From Streptomyces scopuliridis RB72 (lineage in GTDB: Bacteria; Actinomycetota; Actinomycetes; Streptomycetales; Streptomycetaceae): DNA of 64,000 nucleotides. A model generated the notes under the pieces. It saw only the letters and a list, made by a program, of their open reading frames with translations. It was not told the DNA's origin and ran no database searches. Numbering within the stretch: the first letter of the stretch is position 1; each line of letters starts with the position of its first letter. The stretch covers positions 124,001-188,000 of the forward strand of contig NZ_JOEI01000016.1 in NCBI RefSeq assembly GCF_000718095.1, given 5' to 3'. The translations under genes and the position numbers were made by a program. Shown piece after piece: positions 32,847-41,736 of the stretch.

Positions 32847-35800
32847 ATGACGCGAGCCGAGCAGCCAACGGTCGTGAGCCCCACCTCCGACTCCGACGCA
32901 CTTGCCGCAGACTCACGAGAGCGCGCCGTACGATCTCTGTTGCGCCTTCCACCGCTGCGGCGGCTTTGGGGTGCCCAGTTCGTCGGCGGGATCGGCGACG
33001 TACTCGCCGTACTCGTGCTTCTGCTGCTGTCGTTGCAGGCGGCGATCGCCGAGGGCTCGTTCGGTGCTGGATACCGGGGTGTGGCGTTCGCCGTCGCCGC
33101 CGTGTTCGGGGCCCGGGTTCTGGCCACGCTGCTGTTCGGGGCGGTGCTTCTCGGGCCGCTGACGGCGCTGATCGCGCCCAGTGGCGGGTCCGGGGCCAAG
33201 GCCGAGAGGACGGCTGACGCGGCTGGAACGGCTGAGACGCCCGAGGTGTCCGGGGTGGCTGAGGCGTCCGGGGCCACGGCGGTCAAGACGAAGAAGAAGG
33301 CGGCCAAGCCCGCGCGGGACGGCGGCCCGCTGGACCGTCGCTGGACGATGATCGTCGCGGACGTACTGCGCCTCGCGCTCCTCATCGTCGCGCCGCTGTG
33401 GCTCGACTGGACCCCCGACCGCGCCCTGCCGATCCTCCTCAGCACGGTCTTCGTCGCCGGCGTCGCCGAGCGTTTCTGGACGGTCGCCAAGGAGAGCGCG
33501 GCTCCCGCCCTGCTGCCGGCTCCGCCGCTGGAGGGCGCCGCGGTACGCCCGCTGCCCGACCACCTCGACGCGCTGCGCCGGCTCTCCCTCCGTACGTCTT
33601 TCGCCGCCGTACCCGTCGCCGCCGCGGTCCTGCTCGTCGCCACGCTGATCGGCAATTTGCTGGGCACGGGCATCGAGTGGTTCTCGCTGCATCAGGCGGC
33701 CCTCGGGTCGTATGTCGCGGCCGGGCTGTTCGCCGCGTCGGTGTCGACCCTCTACTTCCTCGAACTGCCCGACGGCCATACGCCCCGCCCGCGTTCCCCG
33801 CTCGAAGGGCTGCGCCGGTCCGTGGGCGGCGCGAGCGGCAAGGGATCCGGCGGCAGCGGCGGCGGCCAGGACAAGGGGCGTACGGGCGCGGTACCGCTGT
33901 TCGTCCTCGCGTGCGGCACGCTCGCCGGCGCTGTCGCCGCCGCCGTGGGCGTCTCCGTACTCCAGGCCAAGGACCTCGGGGGCGGTCCTGTCGCCTTCGC
34001 CCTCCTCGTCCTCGCCCTGACCGGCGGTACGGGACTGGGCATCCGCGGCGCCGCGAAGGTGCTGCCCGCGCTGTCCCGCCGGCGGCTGTTCGCGCTGGCG
34101 CTCGCGGTCACCGGTATAGCGCTGCTCGTCATGGGCCTCGTGCCGGACATGGCGACCGTGCTGTTCCTGGCGCTGCTCGCGGGCTTCACGGCCGGTGTCG
34201 CGGCGAATACTGGACACACCCTTATCGACCTGGAGACGGAGGAGTACCGTCGTGGTCGGGTCACCGAACATCTACAGGCTGTAGTCAGGGTCTTTGTCGG
34301 CCTCGGCGTGGTCATCGCCCCCCTCGTCGCGGCGGCCATCGGCCCGCACCGCCTCGCCAGTGGCACCTTCGTCTTCGCGCACGACGGAGCGGCCTTCACG
34401 CTGATACTGGTCGGCGCGCTGCTGCTGCCCGTAGCGGCCGTCGTCCTCGCCAAGACGGACGACCGGTCCGGTGTGCCGCTGCGCCGCGATCTGCGCGACG
34501 CGCTGCGCGGCGGAGCCGACCCGGCGCAGGCCCCGGCCGCGACCGGCTTCTTCCTCGCCATAGAAGGCGGCGACGGCGCCGGAAAGTCGACCCAGGTCGA
34601 GGCGCTCGCCGACTGGATCCGGGCCAAGGGCCATGAAGTGGTGGTCACGCGCGAGCCGGGCGCCACCCCGGTGGGCAAGCGGCTGCGCTCGATCCTGCTG
34701 GATGTGTCGAGTGCGGGTCTGTCGAACCGCACCGAGGCCCTGCTGTACGCGGCCGACCGCGCCGAGCATGTCGATTCGGTCGTCCGTCCGGCGCTGGAGC
34801 GCGGCGCGATCGTCATCTCCGACCGCTACATCGACTCGTCCGTGGCCTACCAGGGCGCGGGCCGTGATCTTTCGCCGACCGAGATCGCCCGTATCTCGCG
34901 CTGGGCGACGGGCGGGCTCGTACCGCATCTGACGGTGCTGCTCGACGTCTCCCCGGAGACGGCGCGCGAGCGCTTCACGGAGGCGCCGGACCGGCTGGAG
35001 TCCGAGCCCGCGGAGTTCCACCAGCGGGTACGGACCGGCTTCCTCACCCTCGCCGCCGCCGATCCCACCCGCTATCTGGTGGTGGACGCGGGCCAGGAGC
35101 CGGAGTCGGTCACGACGGTCGTACGGCACCGGCTCGACCAGATGCTGCCGCTCTCCGAGGCCGAGGTGAAGGCCCAGGAGGAGGCGCGGAAGGCGGCCAT
35201 CGAGGAAGCCCGCCGCAGGGCGGAGGAAGAGGCCGCGCGCAAGGCGGAGGAGGAGCGGCGGGAGCGCGAGCGACAGGCGCAGCTCGCCAAGCTCCGTGCC
35301 GAGGAGGAGGAGCGCAAGCGCCGCGAGCTGGAGGAGGCGCGGCAGCGCGAGGCCGAGCGGCAGGCGGAGGAGGCCAGGCAGCGCGCCGAGGAGGCGCGCA
35401 AGAAGGCCGAGGAGGAGCGGCTGCGGCGCGAGGCCGAGGAGCGGGCGTACGAGGCGGAGCAGGCGCGCCTCAGGCGGCAGGCTCAGGAAGAGGCCAGGCT
35501 CCGGGCGGAGGCCGAGGAGCGCCGCCGCGAGAAGCAGCGCAAGGCGGAGGAGGCACTGCTCCGCGCCGAAGAGGCGCGGCGGCTCGCGGAGCAGTCGGCG
35601 GCCGAGGCGGCTTCGGCCCCGGCTCCGGAGGTCTCTCCGAACGAGATCACGGTCCCGACGCCTTTCGTCAAGAAGCCGGCGGTCACGCCGGACGAGGTGA
35701 CGCAGGAGGTCCCGGCGGTACGTCCGCCGGATCCGGACGAGACGACGGTCATTCCGCAGGTGCCGGATCCGGATCGGCCTGCTGAGCGGGACGAGCGTTC

Positions 35801-36299
35801 GGATCGTACGGACCGAGCTGGACGTACGGACCGAGCTGGACGTACGGACCGGGCGGATCGTACGGACCGGGCGGCCGACGAGACGTCGGTGCTCCCGCCG
35901 GTGCGGGACGACGGGCACGGCGGCGCGCGGGGTGACGCGCGGGGTGACGTACGGGGTACGGGTGACTCAGGGGGCAGCCGGGACGCCCGCGCGGCCGACG
36001 AGACCGCCGTACTCCCGCCCGTACGGAACGCCGATCCGGCCGACCGGGTGCCGCGGGGCTTCTTCCGGGACGACGCGCGGCCGTCGCCCGCCGAGGGCGG
36101 CAACGAGCGCACGCGCGAGCTGCCGCAGGTCAACCCGGAGGCGTCTCGGGAGGGTGGTCAGGAACGTACGCCCGAGCGCCCGCGCCGCCGCTCCGACTGG
36201 GCGGAGGAGACTCCGCTGGACGACCTTCCGACTCTGGCGGACGAACTGCTCGGCCCGCATGACGACGGTGGCGACCACGATGGCAGGCGCCGCCGCTAG
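32847..36299 (+). CDS. tmk: MFS-like membrane domain fused to thymidylate kinase, with long charged tail
   Basis: An 1150-residue three-part protein. Residues about 25-540 are an MFS-type domain with roughly 10-12 hydrophobic helices and an inserted Lys/Ala segment. Residues about 565-770 are dTMP kinase: P-loop GGDGAGKS (574-581, Lys580), TREPGATPVGKRLR, DRYIDSSVAYQGAGR and RLESEPAEFHQRVR. The remainder is a long highly charged Glu/Arg/Ala coiled coil (about 775-930) then a disordered Arg/Asp-rich repeat (DRTDRAGRTDRA). The kinase makes dTDP for DNA synthesis; the fusion is typical of Streptomyces. ATG at 32847. Confidence 0.9.
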   Translation: MTRAEQPTVVSPTSDSDALAADSRERAVRSLLRLPPLRRLWGAQFVGGIGDVLAVLVLLLLSLQAAIAEGSFGAGYRGVAFAVAAVFGARVLATLLFGAVLLGPLTALIAPSGGSGAKAERTADAAGTAETPEVSGVAEASGATAVKTKKKAAKPARDGGPLDRRWTMIVADVLRLALLIVAPLWLDWTPDRALPILLSTVFVAGVAERFWTVAKESAAPALLPAPPLEGAAVRPLPDHLDALRRLSLRTSFAAVPVAAAVLLVATLIGNLLGTGIEWFSLHQAALGSYVAAGLFAASVSTLYFLELPDGHTPRPRSPLEGLRRSVGGASGKGSGGSGGGQDKGRTGAVPLFVLACGTLAGAVAAAVGVSVLQAKDLGGGPVAFALLVLALTGGTGLGIRGAAKVLPALSRRRLFALALAVTGIALLVMGLVPDMATVLFLALLAGFTAGVAANTGHTLIDLETEEYRRGRVTEHLQAVVRVFVGLGVVIAPLVAAAIGPHRLASGTFVFAHDGAAFTLILVGALLLPVAAVVLAKTDDRSGVPLRRDLRDALRGGADPAQAPAATGFFLAIEGGDGAGKSTQVEALADWIRAKGHEVVVTREPGATPVGKRLRSILLDVSSAGLSNRTEALLYAADRAEHVDSVVRPALERGAIVISDRYIDSSVAYQGAGRDLSPTEIARISRWATGGLVPHLTVLLDVSPETARERFTEAPDRLESEPAEFHQRVRTGFLTLAAADPTRYLVVDAGQEPESVTTVVRHRLDQMLPLSEAEVKAQEEARKAAIEEARRRAEEEAARKAEEERRERERQAQLAKLRAEEEERKRRELEEARQREAERQAEEARQRAEEARKKAEEERLRREAEERAYEAEQARLRRQAQEEARLRAEAEERRREKQRKAEEALLRAEEARRLAEQSAAEAASAPAPEVSPNEITVPTPFVKKPAVTPDEVTQEVPAVRPPDPDETTVIPQVPDPDRPAERDERSDRTDRAGRTDRAGRTDRADRTDRAADETSVLPPVRDDGHGGARGDARGDVRGTGDSGGSRDARAADETAVLPPVRNADPADRVPRGFFRDDARPSPAEGGNERTRELPQVNPEASREGGQERTPERPRRRSDWAEETPLDDLPTLADELLGPHDDGGDHDGRRRR

Positions 36300-36363
36300 G
36301 CCAGACAGGGCCTGGGCCCCGTCCGGCCGGACTGACCGGACTGTCAGACCCCGGCCCCACAAT

Positions 36364-36402
36364 GGGATCCGGGCTGCGGGATCCGGGCTGCGGGATCCGG
36401 GG
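36364..36402. repeat. three tandem copies of a 14-bp unit
   Basis: GGGATCCGGGCTGC repeated twice exactly and a third time with one change, in the tmk-holB gap. A neutral slip-strand repeat as far as I can tell. Confidence 0.7.
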
Positions 36403-36455
36403 CTCACACAGGACACAGGTGGGGACCGCACATGGCATGGAGGTGGTGACGGCGC

Positions 36456-37661
36456 ATGACCGTATGGGACGACCTGGTCGGACAGGACCGCGTTCGGGCG
36501 ACGCTCGCTGCCGCCGCTCGTGACGCGGACGCGCGTGTGACGGCCGAGGCCGCGGGTACGGAGCCGCCGGAGGCGTCGAAGATGACGCACGCCTGGCTGT
36601 TCACCGGCCCGCCCGGTTCGGGCCGGTCCACCGCGGCCCGCGCCTTTGCCGCCGCCCTGCAGTGCACGAGCCCGGACCGGGCGCTCGGTGGTGAGCCGGG
36701 CTGCGGGTTCTGCGACGGCTGCCATACGAGCCTGATCGGTACGCACGCCGATGTGGACATCATCCGTACGGATCTGCTCTCGATCGGTGTCAAGGAGACC
36801 CGCGAGCTGGTCCGCCGCGCCCAGCTCTCGCCGGCCGGCGGACGCTGGCAGGTCAATGTGCTGGAGGACGCCGACCGCCTCACCGAGGGTGCGGGGAACG
36901 TGCTGCTGAAGGGGGTGGAGGAGCCGGCGCCCCGTACGGTCTGGCTGCTCTGCGCGCCCTCCCTGGAGGACGTCCTGCCCACGATCCGTTCCCGCTGCCG
37001 CCATCTCGTGCTGCGTACTCCTCCGGTAGAGGCCGTCGCCGATGTCCTGATCCGGCGCGACGGCATCGAGCCCGAGGCCGCCCGTGCCGCCGCCAACGCC
37101 ACCCAGGGGCATATCGGCCGGGCCCGCCGGCTCGCCACCGACGAACGGGCGCGTGCCCGCCGCGCCACTGTTCTCAAGATGCCGCTGCGCGTGGACGACA
37201 TCGGCGGCTGTCTCAGGGCGGCGCAGGAGCTGATCGACGCCGCCACGGAGGACGCCAAGCAGGTCGCCGAGGATGTCGACGTCAAAGAGACCGAGGACAT
37301 GAAGGCCGCGCTCGGTGCCTCGGCGGGCGGCCGGATGCCCCGGGGCACGGCGGGCGTGATGAAGGAGCTGGCAGACCGCCAGAAGCGCAGGTCCACCCGT
37401 ACGCAGCGGGACAGTCTGGATCTGGCCCTCACCGATCTGACCGGCTTCTACCGCGATGTGCTGGCCATCCAGCTGGGCTCGCGCGTGGCGCTCGCCAATG
37501 GGGACGTACGGGACGCGTTGGACCGGGTCGCCCGTGCCTCGACGCCCGAGCGGACGCTGCGCCGGATAGAGGCGATCGTCGCCTGCCGCCAGGCGCTGGA
37601 CCGCAATGTGGCGCCGCTGCTGGCGGTGGAGGCGATGGCGGTCTCGCTCCGGGCGGGCTGA
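36456..37661 (+). CDS. holB: DNA polymerase III subunit delta'
   Basis: A 401-residue clamp-loader subunit. FTGPPGSGRST (residues 50-59) is the P-loop with Arg57 in place of the catalytic Lys, as expected for delta', which does not hydrolyse ATP. A zinc cluster follows (QCTSP...GCGFCDGC), then VRRAQLSPAGGRWQV, the DADR acidic box (EDADRLTEGAGNVLLKGVEEP) and RSRC as sensor 1. It lies 157 bp after tmk, the usual order in Gram-positive bacteria. Confidence 0.94.
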   Translation: MTVWDDLVGQDRVRATLAAAARDADARVTAEAAGTEPPEASKMTHAWLFTGPPGSGRSTAARAFAAALQCTSPDRALGGEPGCGFCDGCHTSLIGTHADVDIIRTDLLSIGVKETRELVRRAQLSPAGGRWQVNVLEDADRLTEGAGNVLLKGVEEPAPRTVWLLCAPSLEDVLPTIRSRCRHLVLRTPPVEAVADVLIRRDGIEPEAARAAANATQGHIGRARRLATDERARARRATVLKMPLRVDDIGGCLRAAQELIDAATEDAKQVAEDVDVKETEDMKAALGASAGGRMPRGTAGVMKELADRQKRRSTRTQRDSLDLALTDLTGFYRDVLAIQLGSRVALANGDVRDALDRVARASTPERTLRRIEAIVACRQALDRNVAPLLAVEAMAVSLRAG

Positions 37662-37827
37662 CGGGTACGGGCGACCCGGTCCAGCGCGTCGCGTACGAGC
37701 GGGCTGGTTGCCGGGGCTGTGCGAGCGGGGCTGGTTGCCGGGCCGTACGAGCTAGCCGATTGTCCGGAAAATCACCCGTACGAGCACCGGCGGGCGGTGT
37801 ACGCGATTCGGCGGCTAGGCTCCCTGA

Positions 37828-39387
37828 ATGGACACCAGGCGCCTGTTCCGTATCACTGCTACCGCGTTCGTGGCGGCCGGTCTGCTGATCTCCGGCTGCA
37901 GCTCCGGCAGTTCCCCGTCGGAGGCATCGACTTCGGGTGCGGATGCGGGTTCGGGCGCCGGTGCGGTGTCCATTGATCCTGCCGCGCTGAAGAAGTACTA
38001 CGACCAGAAGCTCAAGTGGCGCGCGTGCGGAGTCCCCGGTTTCGAGTGCGCCACGATGAAGGCCCCGCTCGACTACACGAAGCCGGACGGGACCCGGATC
38101 GACCTGGCCGTCTCCCGCAAGAAGGCCACGGGACCCGGCAAGCGCCTCGGCTCCCTCATGGTCAACCCGGGCGGCCCCGGCGGCTCGGCGATCGGCTATC
38201 TCCAGGCGTACGCGGGGATCGGCTACCCGGCGCAGGTCCGCGCCCAGTACGACATGGTGGCCATCGACCCGCGCGGCGTCGCCCGCAGCGAGCCCGTCGA
38301 ATGCCTCACGGGCAAGGAGATGGACGCGTACACCCAGGTCGACCAGACGCCGGACGACCAGGCCGAGACGGCGAAGCTGGCCGCGTCCTTCAAGAAGTTC
38401 GCCCAGGGCTGCGAGAAGCGCTCCGGCGCGATCCTCCCGCATGTGTCCACGGTCGAGGCGGCTCGTGACATGGACATCTTCCGTACCGCTCTGGGCGACC
38501 AGAAGCTGTCGTACGTCGGGGCTTCGTACGGCACCTTCCTCGGCGCGACCTACGCCGAACTGTTCCCGAAGCGCACCGGCCGCCTCGTCCTCGACGGCGC
38601 GATGGACCCGTCCCTCCCGGCCCGCGAGCTGAACCGCGACCAGACGGCGGGCTTCGAGACGGCCTTCCGGTCCTTCGCCGAGGACTGCGTCAAACAGTCC
38701 GACTGCCCGCTCGGCACGAAGTCCGTGGCCGACGTCTCGAACCGTATGAAGACCTTCTTCACCACGCTGGACGCCAAGCCCGTCCCGACCGGCGAGAGCC
38801 GTCCCCTGGGCGAGTCCCTGGCCACGACCGGCGTGATCGCCGCGATGTACGACGAGTCCGGCTGGCCCCAGCTCCGCCAGGCCCTCGCCGACGCCATGAA
38901 GGGCGACGGCGCGGCCCTGCTCTCCCTGGCCGACTCGTACTACGAGCGCGACAGCGAGGGCTCGTACGCCAACCTGATGTACGCCAACTCCGCCGTGAAC
39001 TGCCTGGACCTCCCGCCGGCCTTCAGCGGCCCCGAAGAGGTCACCAAGGCGCTCCCCTCCTTCGAACAGGCATCCCCGGTTTTCGGCACGGGCCTGGCCT
39101 GGGCCTCCCTGAACTGCACCTACTGGCCCACCAAGGCCACCGGCGCCCCCCACCGCATCGAGGCGAAGGGCGCGGCCCCGATCGTCGTGGTGGGCACCAC
39201 CCGCGACCCGGCGACCCCGTACAAGTGGGCCCAGTCCCTGGCCGCCCAGCTCTCCTCCGGCACCCTCCTCACCTACAACGGCGACGGCCACACGGCGTAC
39301 GGCCGCGGCAGCGACTGCATCGACACGGCGATCAACACCTACCTCCTGGAGGGCACACCCCCGAAGGACGGCAAGAAGTGCTCCTGA
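37828..39387 (+). CDS. secreted tripeptidyl-aminopeptidase-like alpha/beta hydrolase, lipoprotein
   Basis: A 519-residue protein with lipobox LISGC (Cys24) after the signal peptide MDTRRLFRITATAFVAAG, then an alpha/beta hydrolase with TAP-type C-terminal domain. Likely triad: Ser233 in VGASYGTFLG, Asp in GTTRDPATPYKWA and His in NGDGHTAYGRG. Oxyanion motif NPGGPGGSAI is present. This family (SlpD/SlpE, Tap) removes N-terminal tripeptides or dipeptides outside the cell. It is the last core gene before the tRNA and the islands. Confidence 0.88.
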   Translation: MDTRRLFRITATAFVAAGLLISGCSSGSSPSEASTSGADAGSGAGAVSIDPAALKKYYDQKLKWRACGVPGFECATMKAPLDYTKPDGTRIDLAVSRKKATGPGKRLGSLMVNPGGPGGSAIGYLQAYAGIGYPAQVRAQYDMVAIDPRGVARSEPVECLTGKEMDAYTQVDQTPDDQAETAKLAASFKKFAQGCEKRSGAILPHVSTVEAARDMDIFRTALGDQKLSYVGASYGTFLGATYAELFPKRTGRLVLDGAMDPSLPARELNRDQTAGFETAFRSFAEDCVKQSDCPLGTKSVADVSNRMKTFFTTLDAKPVPTGESRPLGESLATTGVIAAMYDESGWPQLRQALADAMKGDGAALLSLADSYYERDSEGSYANLMYANSAVNCLDLPPAFSGPEEVTKALPSFEQASPVFGTGLAWASLNCTYWPTKATGAPHRIEAKGAAPIVVVGTTRDPATPYKWAQSLAAQLSSGTLLTYNGDGHTAYGRGSDCIDTAINTYLLEGTPPKDGKKCS

Positions 39388-39484
39388 CCTGCGGAAAGGC
39401 CCCCGCGGGAGGCGTGTACGGAGCACCCTCCAAAACTGTGTAGACTTGGCCGCGCTGCTGATCGCACCATGGTGCGGAAGGCGC

Positions 39485-39561
39485 GCCGCCTTAGCTCAGT
39501 TGGCCAGAGCAACGCACTCGTAATGCGTAGGTCTCGGGTTCGAATCCCGAAGGCGGCTCCA
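39485..39561 (+). tRNA. tRNA-Thr(CGT)
   Basis: A full cloverleaf: acceptor stem GCCGCCT/AGGCGGC, D-stem GCTC/GAGC, anticodon stem ACGCA/TGCGT with loop CTCGTAA (anticodon CGT at 39519-39521), T-stem TCGGG/CCCGA, discriminator T at 39558 and an encoded CCA (39559-39561). TAGACT at 39441-39446 may be its -10. Bases 39517-39559 serve as an attachment core for two tandem islands; the 3' half of the gene is therefore probably island-derived sequence that keeps the tRNA intact. Confidence 0.96.
39517..39559 (+). repeat. attachment-site core, copy 1 (attL of island 1)
   Basis: The 43 bp covering the anticodon loop to the first base of CCA are identical to 51113-51155 and 63645-63687. Direct repeats of a tRNA 3' end are the usual footprint of tyrosine-integrase site-specific integration. 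Confidence 0.93.
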
Positions 39562-39568
39562 TAGTGAC

Positions 39569-39600
39569 CCCCAGGTCAGGCATCTGACCTGGGGTTCCTT
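39569..39600 (+). terminator. tRNA terminator carried by island 1
   Basis: Perfect 11-bp stem CCCCAGGTCAG / CTGACCTGGGG with a 4-base loop, then a T-rich tail. The same stem is present after attachment copy 2 and in weaker form after copy 3. Confidence 0.88.
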
Positions 39601-39651
39601 GTTTTCGTTGACCTTGGAATCTCGGCAAATCGGGCACCGTCCGTCTGTGCA

Positions 39652-39681
39652 TCGTAATGCGTAGGTCGGAGGTTCGGTTTC
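39652..39681 (+). repeat. degenerate fourth copy of the tRNA-Thr 3' segment
   Basis: TCGTAATGCGTAGGTC matches the tRNA exactly for 16 bases from the anticodon loop, then continues with a diverged T-arm (GGAGGTTCGGTTTC). Either a relic of an older insertion or a secondary attachment core. Confidence 0.7.
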
Positions 39682-39762
39682 TGTGACGAGATCGACGGAG
39701 CGAGGCTCTGAACTGGTCTTTTGCTTGCTCGTAGGGGACGGACCAGGTCGGCGCAACGGGTT

Positions 39763-39784
39763 CCGGTGGACAGCCGGTGGACAG
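39763..39784 (+). repeat. tandem 11-bp repeat, left end of island 1
   Basis: Two back-to-back copies of CCGGTGGACAG. The identical 22-bp block occurs at 50974-50995 near the right end of island 1, in the same orientation. The size and placement resemble integrase arm-type sites. Confidence 0.75.
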
Positions 39785-39934
39785 CCGTGCGTGAAACTCC
39801 GTCAGGGGACTATCGCCGCTCCTGGACGACGGGTAAAGTCCACCGGTCTCCGATGGGGCTATCGGCGGCGTCGGGACTGTCCGGTCCTGACAGCTTTCAC
39901 GTCCAGCGGGAGGCGGGAAACGTCCCTGCGGACT

Positions 39935-40864
39935 TCAATCAGGGCGAAGCGGTCCCTGGTCGATCCGATCCAACTCGGCCCGAAGACGTTCGGCCTCGGA
40001 TTCGGCTTTTCGCAGCCTTCGCTCCAATGCGGACCGCGAGGGTGTGGGTGTGGTGCTCGTCGCCTTCCTGGACTGTCGCTGCCGGGGGACAAGCCATCCG
40101 ACGCGTTCGTAGGCCAGGATCATCCGAACTCGAGGACAGGAATAACAGAGTCGCTCAGGCTCCGGTGCCGGCCAGCCGTCCGCGAGCATCCGTCGGGTGT
40201 GCTCCCGATCCCGCTCGGTCTGCAGCTCTGGGTTCGCGCGCCAGGCGTCCTCAAACTCGGCCGACATCTGCTGGACTCGTTCCGGAGCCGCACGACGAGG
40301 CCCAGAAGCAGGCACCCAATCGAGACTCGGGGCAATGGCCTCCTCCACGTGACCGCAAGCCAGCGTCACCTCCCAGAACGCGGAGGTGTGCGGCTCGTCA
40401 CGGCGGAGTACCGACCAAACCCTGGGGTCCGTGTCGTCCGATGGCTCGATCGGGTCGGCGGGAAACGTCACCTCCCTCCGGTCTCCCCACTCGGCGATCA
40501 CGCGATACGGCGGCGGTGGGGAGTCGTCGTGATGACAGGTCATCTGCCCAGGCGGCAGCGGTGAGCGGTGATCTTTCCACTGCGCCTCGTGCGGTGGGGT
40601 GCCGTCTTCGCGAGTGAGGACCTCGGTGGTGCAACCGCAGTCAAGCTGAACGCGCCACCGGAAGGCGCGGGACAGATCCGGAATCAGGAAGTCCCAGAGC
40701 ACCCGCGGGATGTACCCGCGCATTTTGGCGACCTCCGCCTCGCACTCCCGCAGCACCTCCTGGCGTGATCTGGCCTTGCCGGGAAGCCGCTGCATCGTGG
40801 GGGTGCTCGGCGGCGGTCGGTCTTCCAGGAGAAGATGGCGACTACTGGTTGAAGGGGCACCCAT
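39935..40864 (-). CDS. hypothetical protein with two Cys/His clusters
   Basis: A 309-residue protein of unknown function. Two similar blocks can be seen: a beta-rich stretch ending in LDCGCTTEV...MTCHHDD (about residues 74-112) and a second with LACGHVEEA...LCYSCPRVRMI (about residues 168-245), so it may bind two metal ions. The C-terminus is a basic linker and a coiled coil (SALERRLRKAESEAERLRAELDRI). Start ATG at 40864 after GGGGAGAGG. Encoded alone at the left of island 1. Confidence 0.6.
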   Translation of the reverse strand: MGAPSTSSRHLLLEDRPPPSTPTMQRLPGKARSRQEVLRECEAEVAKMRGYIPRVLWDFLIPDLSRAFRWRVQLDCGCTTEVLTREDGTPPHEAQWKDHRSPLPPGQMTCHHDDSPPPPYRVIAEWGDRREVTFPADPIEPSDDTDPRVWSVLRRDEPHTSAFWEVTLACGHVEEAIAPSLDWVPASGPRRAAPERVQQMSAEFEDAWRANPELQTERDREHTRRMLADGWPAPEPERLCYSCPRVRMILAYERVGWLVPRQRQSRKATSTTPTPSRSALERRLRKAESEAERLRAELDRIDQGPLRPD

Positions 40865-41110
40865 GGCCTCTCCCCGTTCCTTGCCCGGCGCTGCCGTTCA
40901 TCGGCCGAGCGGACTGTGAGTTTGCAACCAGGCACGCTACAGAGCCAGCCGCACTGTCAGGGGAATGTTGCGCCGCTTCACTCGCGTGGGTGACCGTTTG
41001 CGGGCGCTGAGTTTTCAGGATCCATAAGGCTTGCTGCCAGGTGAGGGCCGGGCGGCCGGGGCTGTCCACGAACTGCACACCCCCGACCGCCGCAGTCTTC
41101 GCGGTCGTCC

Positions 41111-41533
41111 TCACGCGGCCGTTGCCTTGGTCTTCGCGTGGGCCTGCTGCAGCAGCTCCAGCACCCGGTCCATCACACCCTCGGAGTCCTGGGAGCGGTC
41201 GATCTCGCTGAGGACGATCCCCCAGATCTCCCGCTCGCCCGCCGCTTCCGCCTTGTAGTAGGCGTCGCGGACGCTCTCGCGGATCGGGTCCTCGGTGAAG
41301 GTGGCGTAGATGCCGAGGAACTGGCGCACCATGAGCCCGCTGGTCTGCCGCGGGTCGTAGACGATGTGGTGACCGTCGCCGTCGAGCCGGTAGGTGAAGT
41401 ACTCATCCGGGCCGAGCGGGGCCTGTTCGACGCGGAGGTGCTGGTTGCCGAGCTCGTCGGGCAGCTGTCCGAAGTGGTCGCACATGCGGTCGCGGAAGGC
41501 CTCGAAGCCGGCGCGCGTGGTCAACGTCGTCAT
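41111..41533 (-). CDS. hypothetical protein, third gene of a coupled operon
   Basis: 140 residues, no recognised domain; acidic and aromatic-rich middle (EQAPLGPDEYFTYRLDGDGHHIVYDPRQTSGLMVRQFLGIYATF) and a helical C-terminus. Its ATG overlaps the stop of the preceding gene by 4 bases. It looks like an uncharacterised Streptomyces mobile-element accessory protein. Confidence 0.6.
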   Translation of the reverse strand: MTTLTTRAGFEAFRDRMCDHFGQLPDELGNQHLRVEQAPLGPDEYFTYRLDGDGHHIVYDPRQTSGLMVRQFLGIYATFTEDPIRESVRDAYYKAEAAGEREIWGIVLSEIDRSQDSEGVMDRVLELLQQAHAKTKATAA

Positions 41534-41736
41534 ACCGTCACCTCCGCCGGCTCACTGAGGAGGTTGCGCATCGCGGTCTCGGCAGCGGCCTTCGGGGCCC
41601 CGCAGACGACGATGTGGACGATCACCTCGTCGGCGAACTTCTCCACGGCCGGGGAGCACGAGCGGAGTTCCCGCATCGTGGTGCGGAACGTCCCCACCTC
41701 GGCGATGGCGCGTTCGGTGATGGCCGCGGTCTTCAT
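41530..41736 (-). CDS. small hypothetical protein, second gene of a coupled operon
   Basis: 68 residues, MKTAAITERAIAEVGTFRTTMRELRSCSPAVEKFADEVIVHIVVCGAPKAAAE..., predicted alpha/beta. 4-base overlaps with genes on both sides make translational coupling likely. Unknown function. Confidence 0.6.
   Translation of the reverse strand: MKTAAITERAIAEVGTFRTTMRELRSCSPAVEKFADEVIVHIVVCGAPKAAAETAMRNLLSEPAEVTV

Larger units (their letters stand above)
39601..39934. other. left end of island 1, non-coding
   Basis: No gene recognised. It contains a degenerate partial copy of the attachment core (39652-39681) and a tandem 11-bp repeat (39763-39784), described separately. Confidence 0.5.

Noticed and set aside
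34272..35918. 548-codon open frame antisense to the tmk fusion
   Set aside because: Composed of LR/RL repeats that mirror the Glu/Arg coiled coil on the coding strand.
39496..39756. ORF running through tRNA-Thr on the minus strand
   Set aside because: Overlaps a complete tRNA and the terminator; arises from the att and hairpin sequence, and analogous frames appear at the other two att copies.
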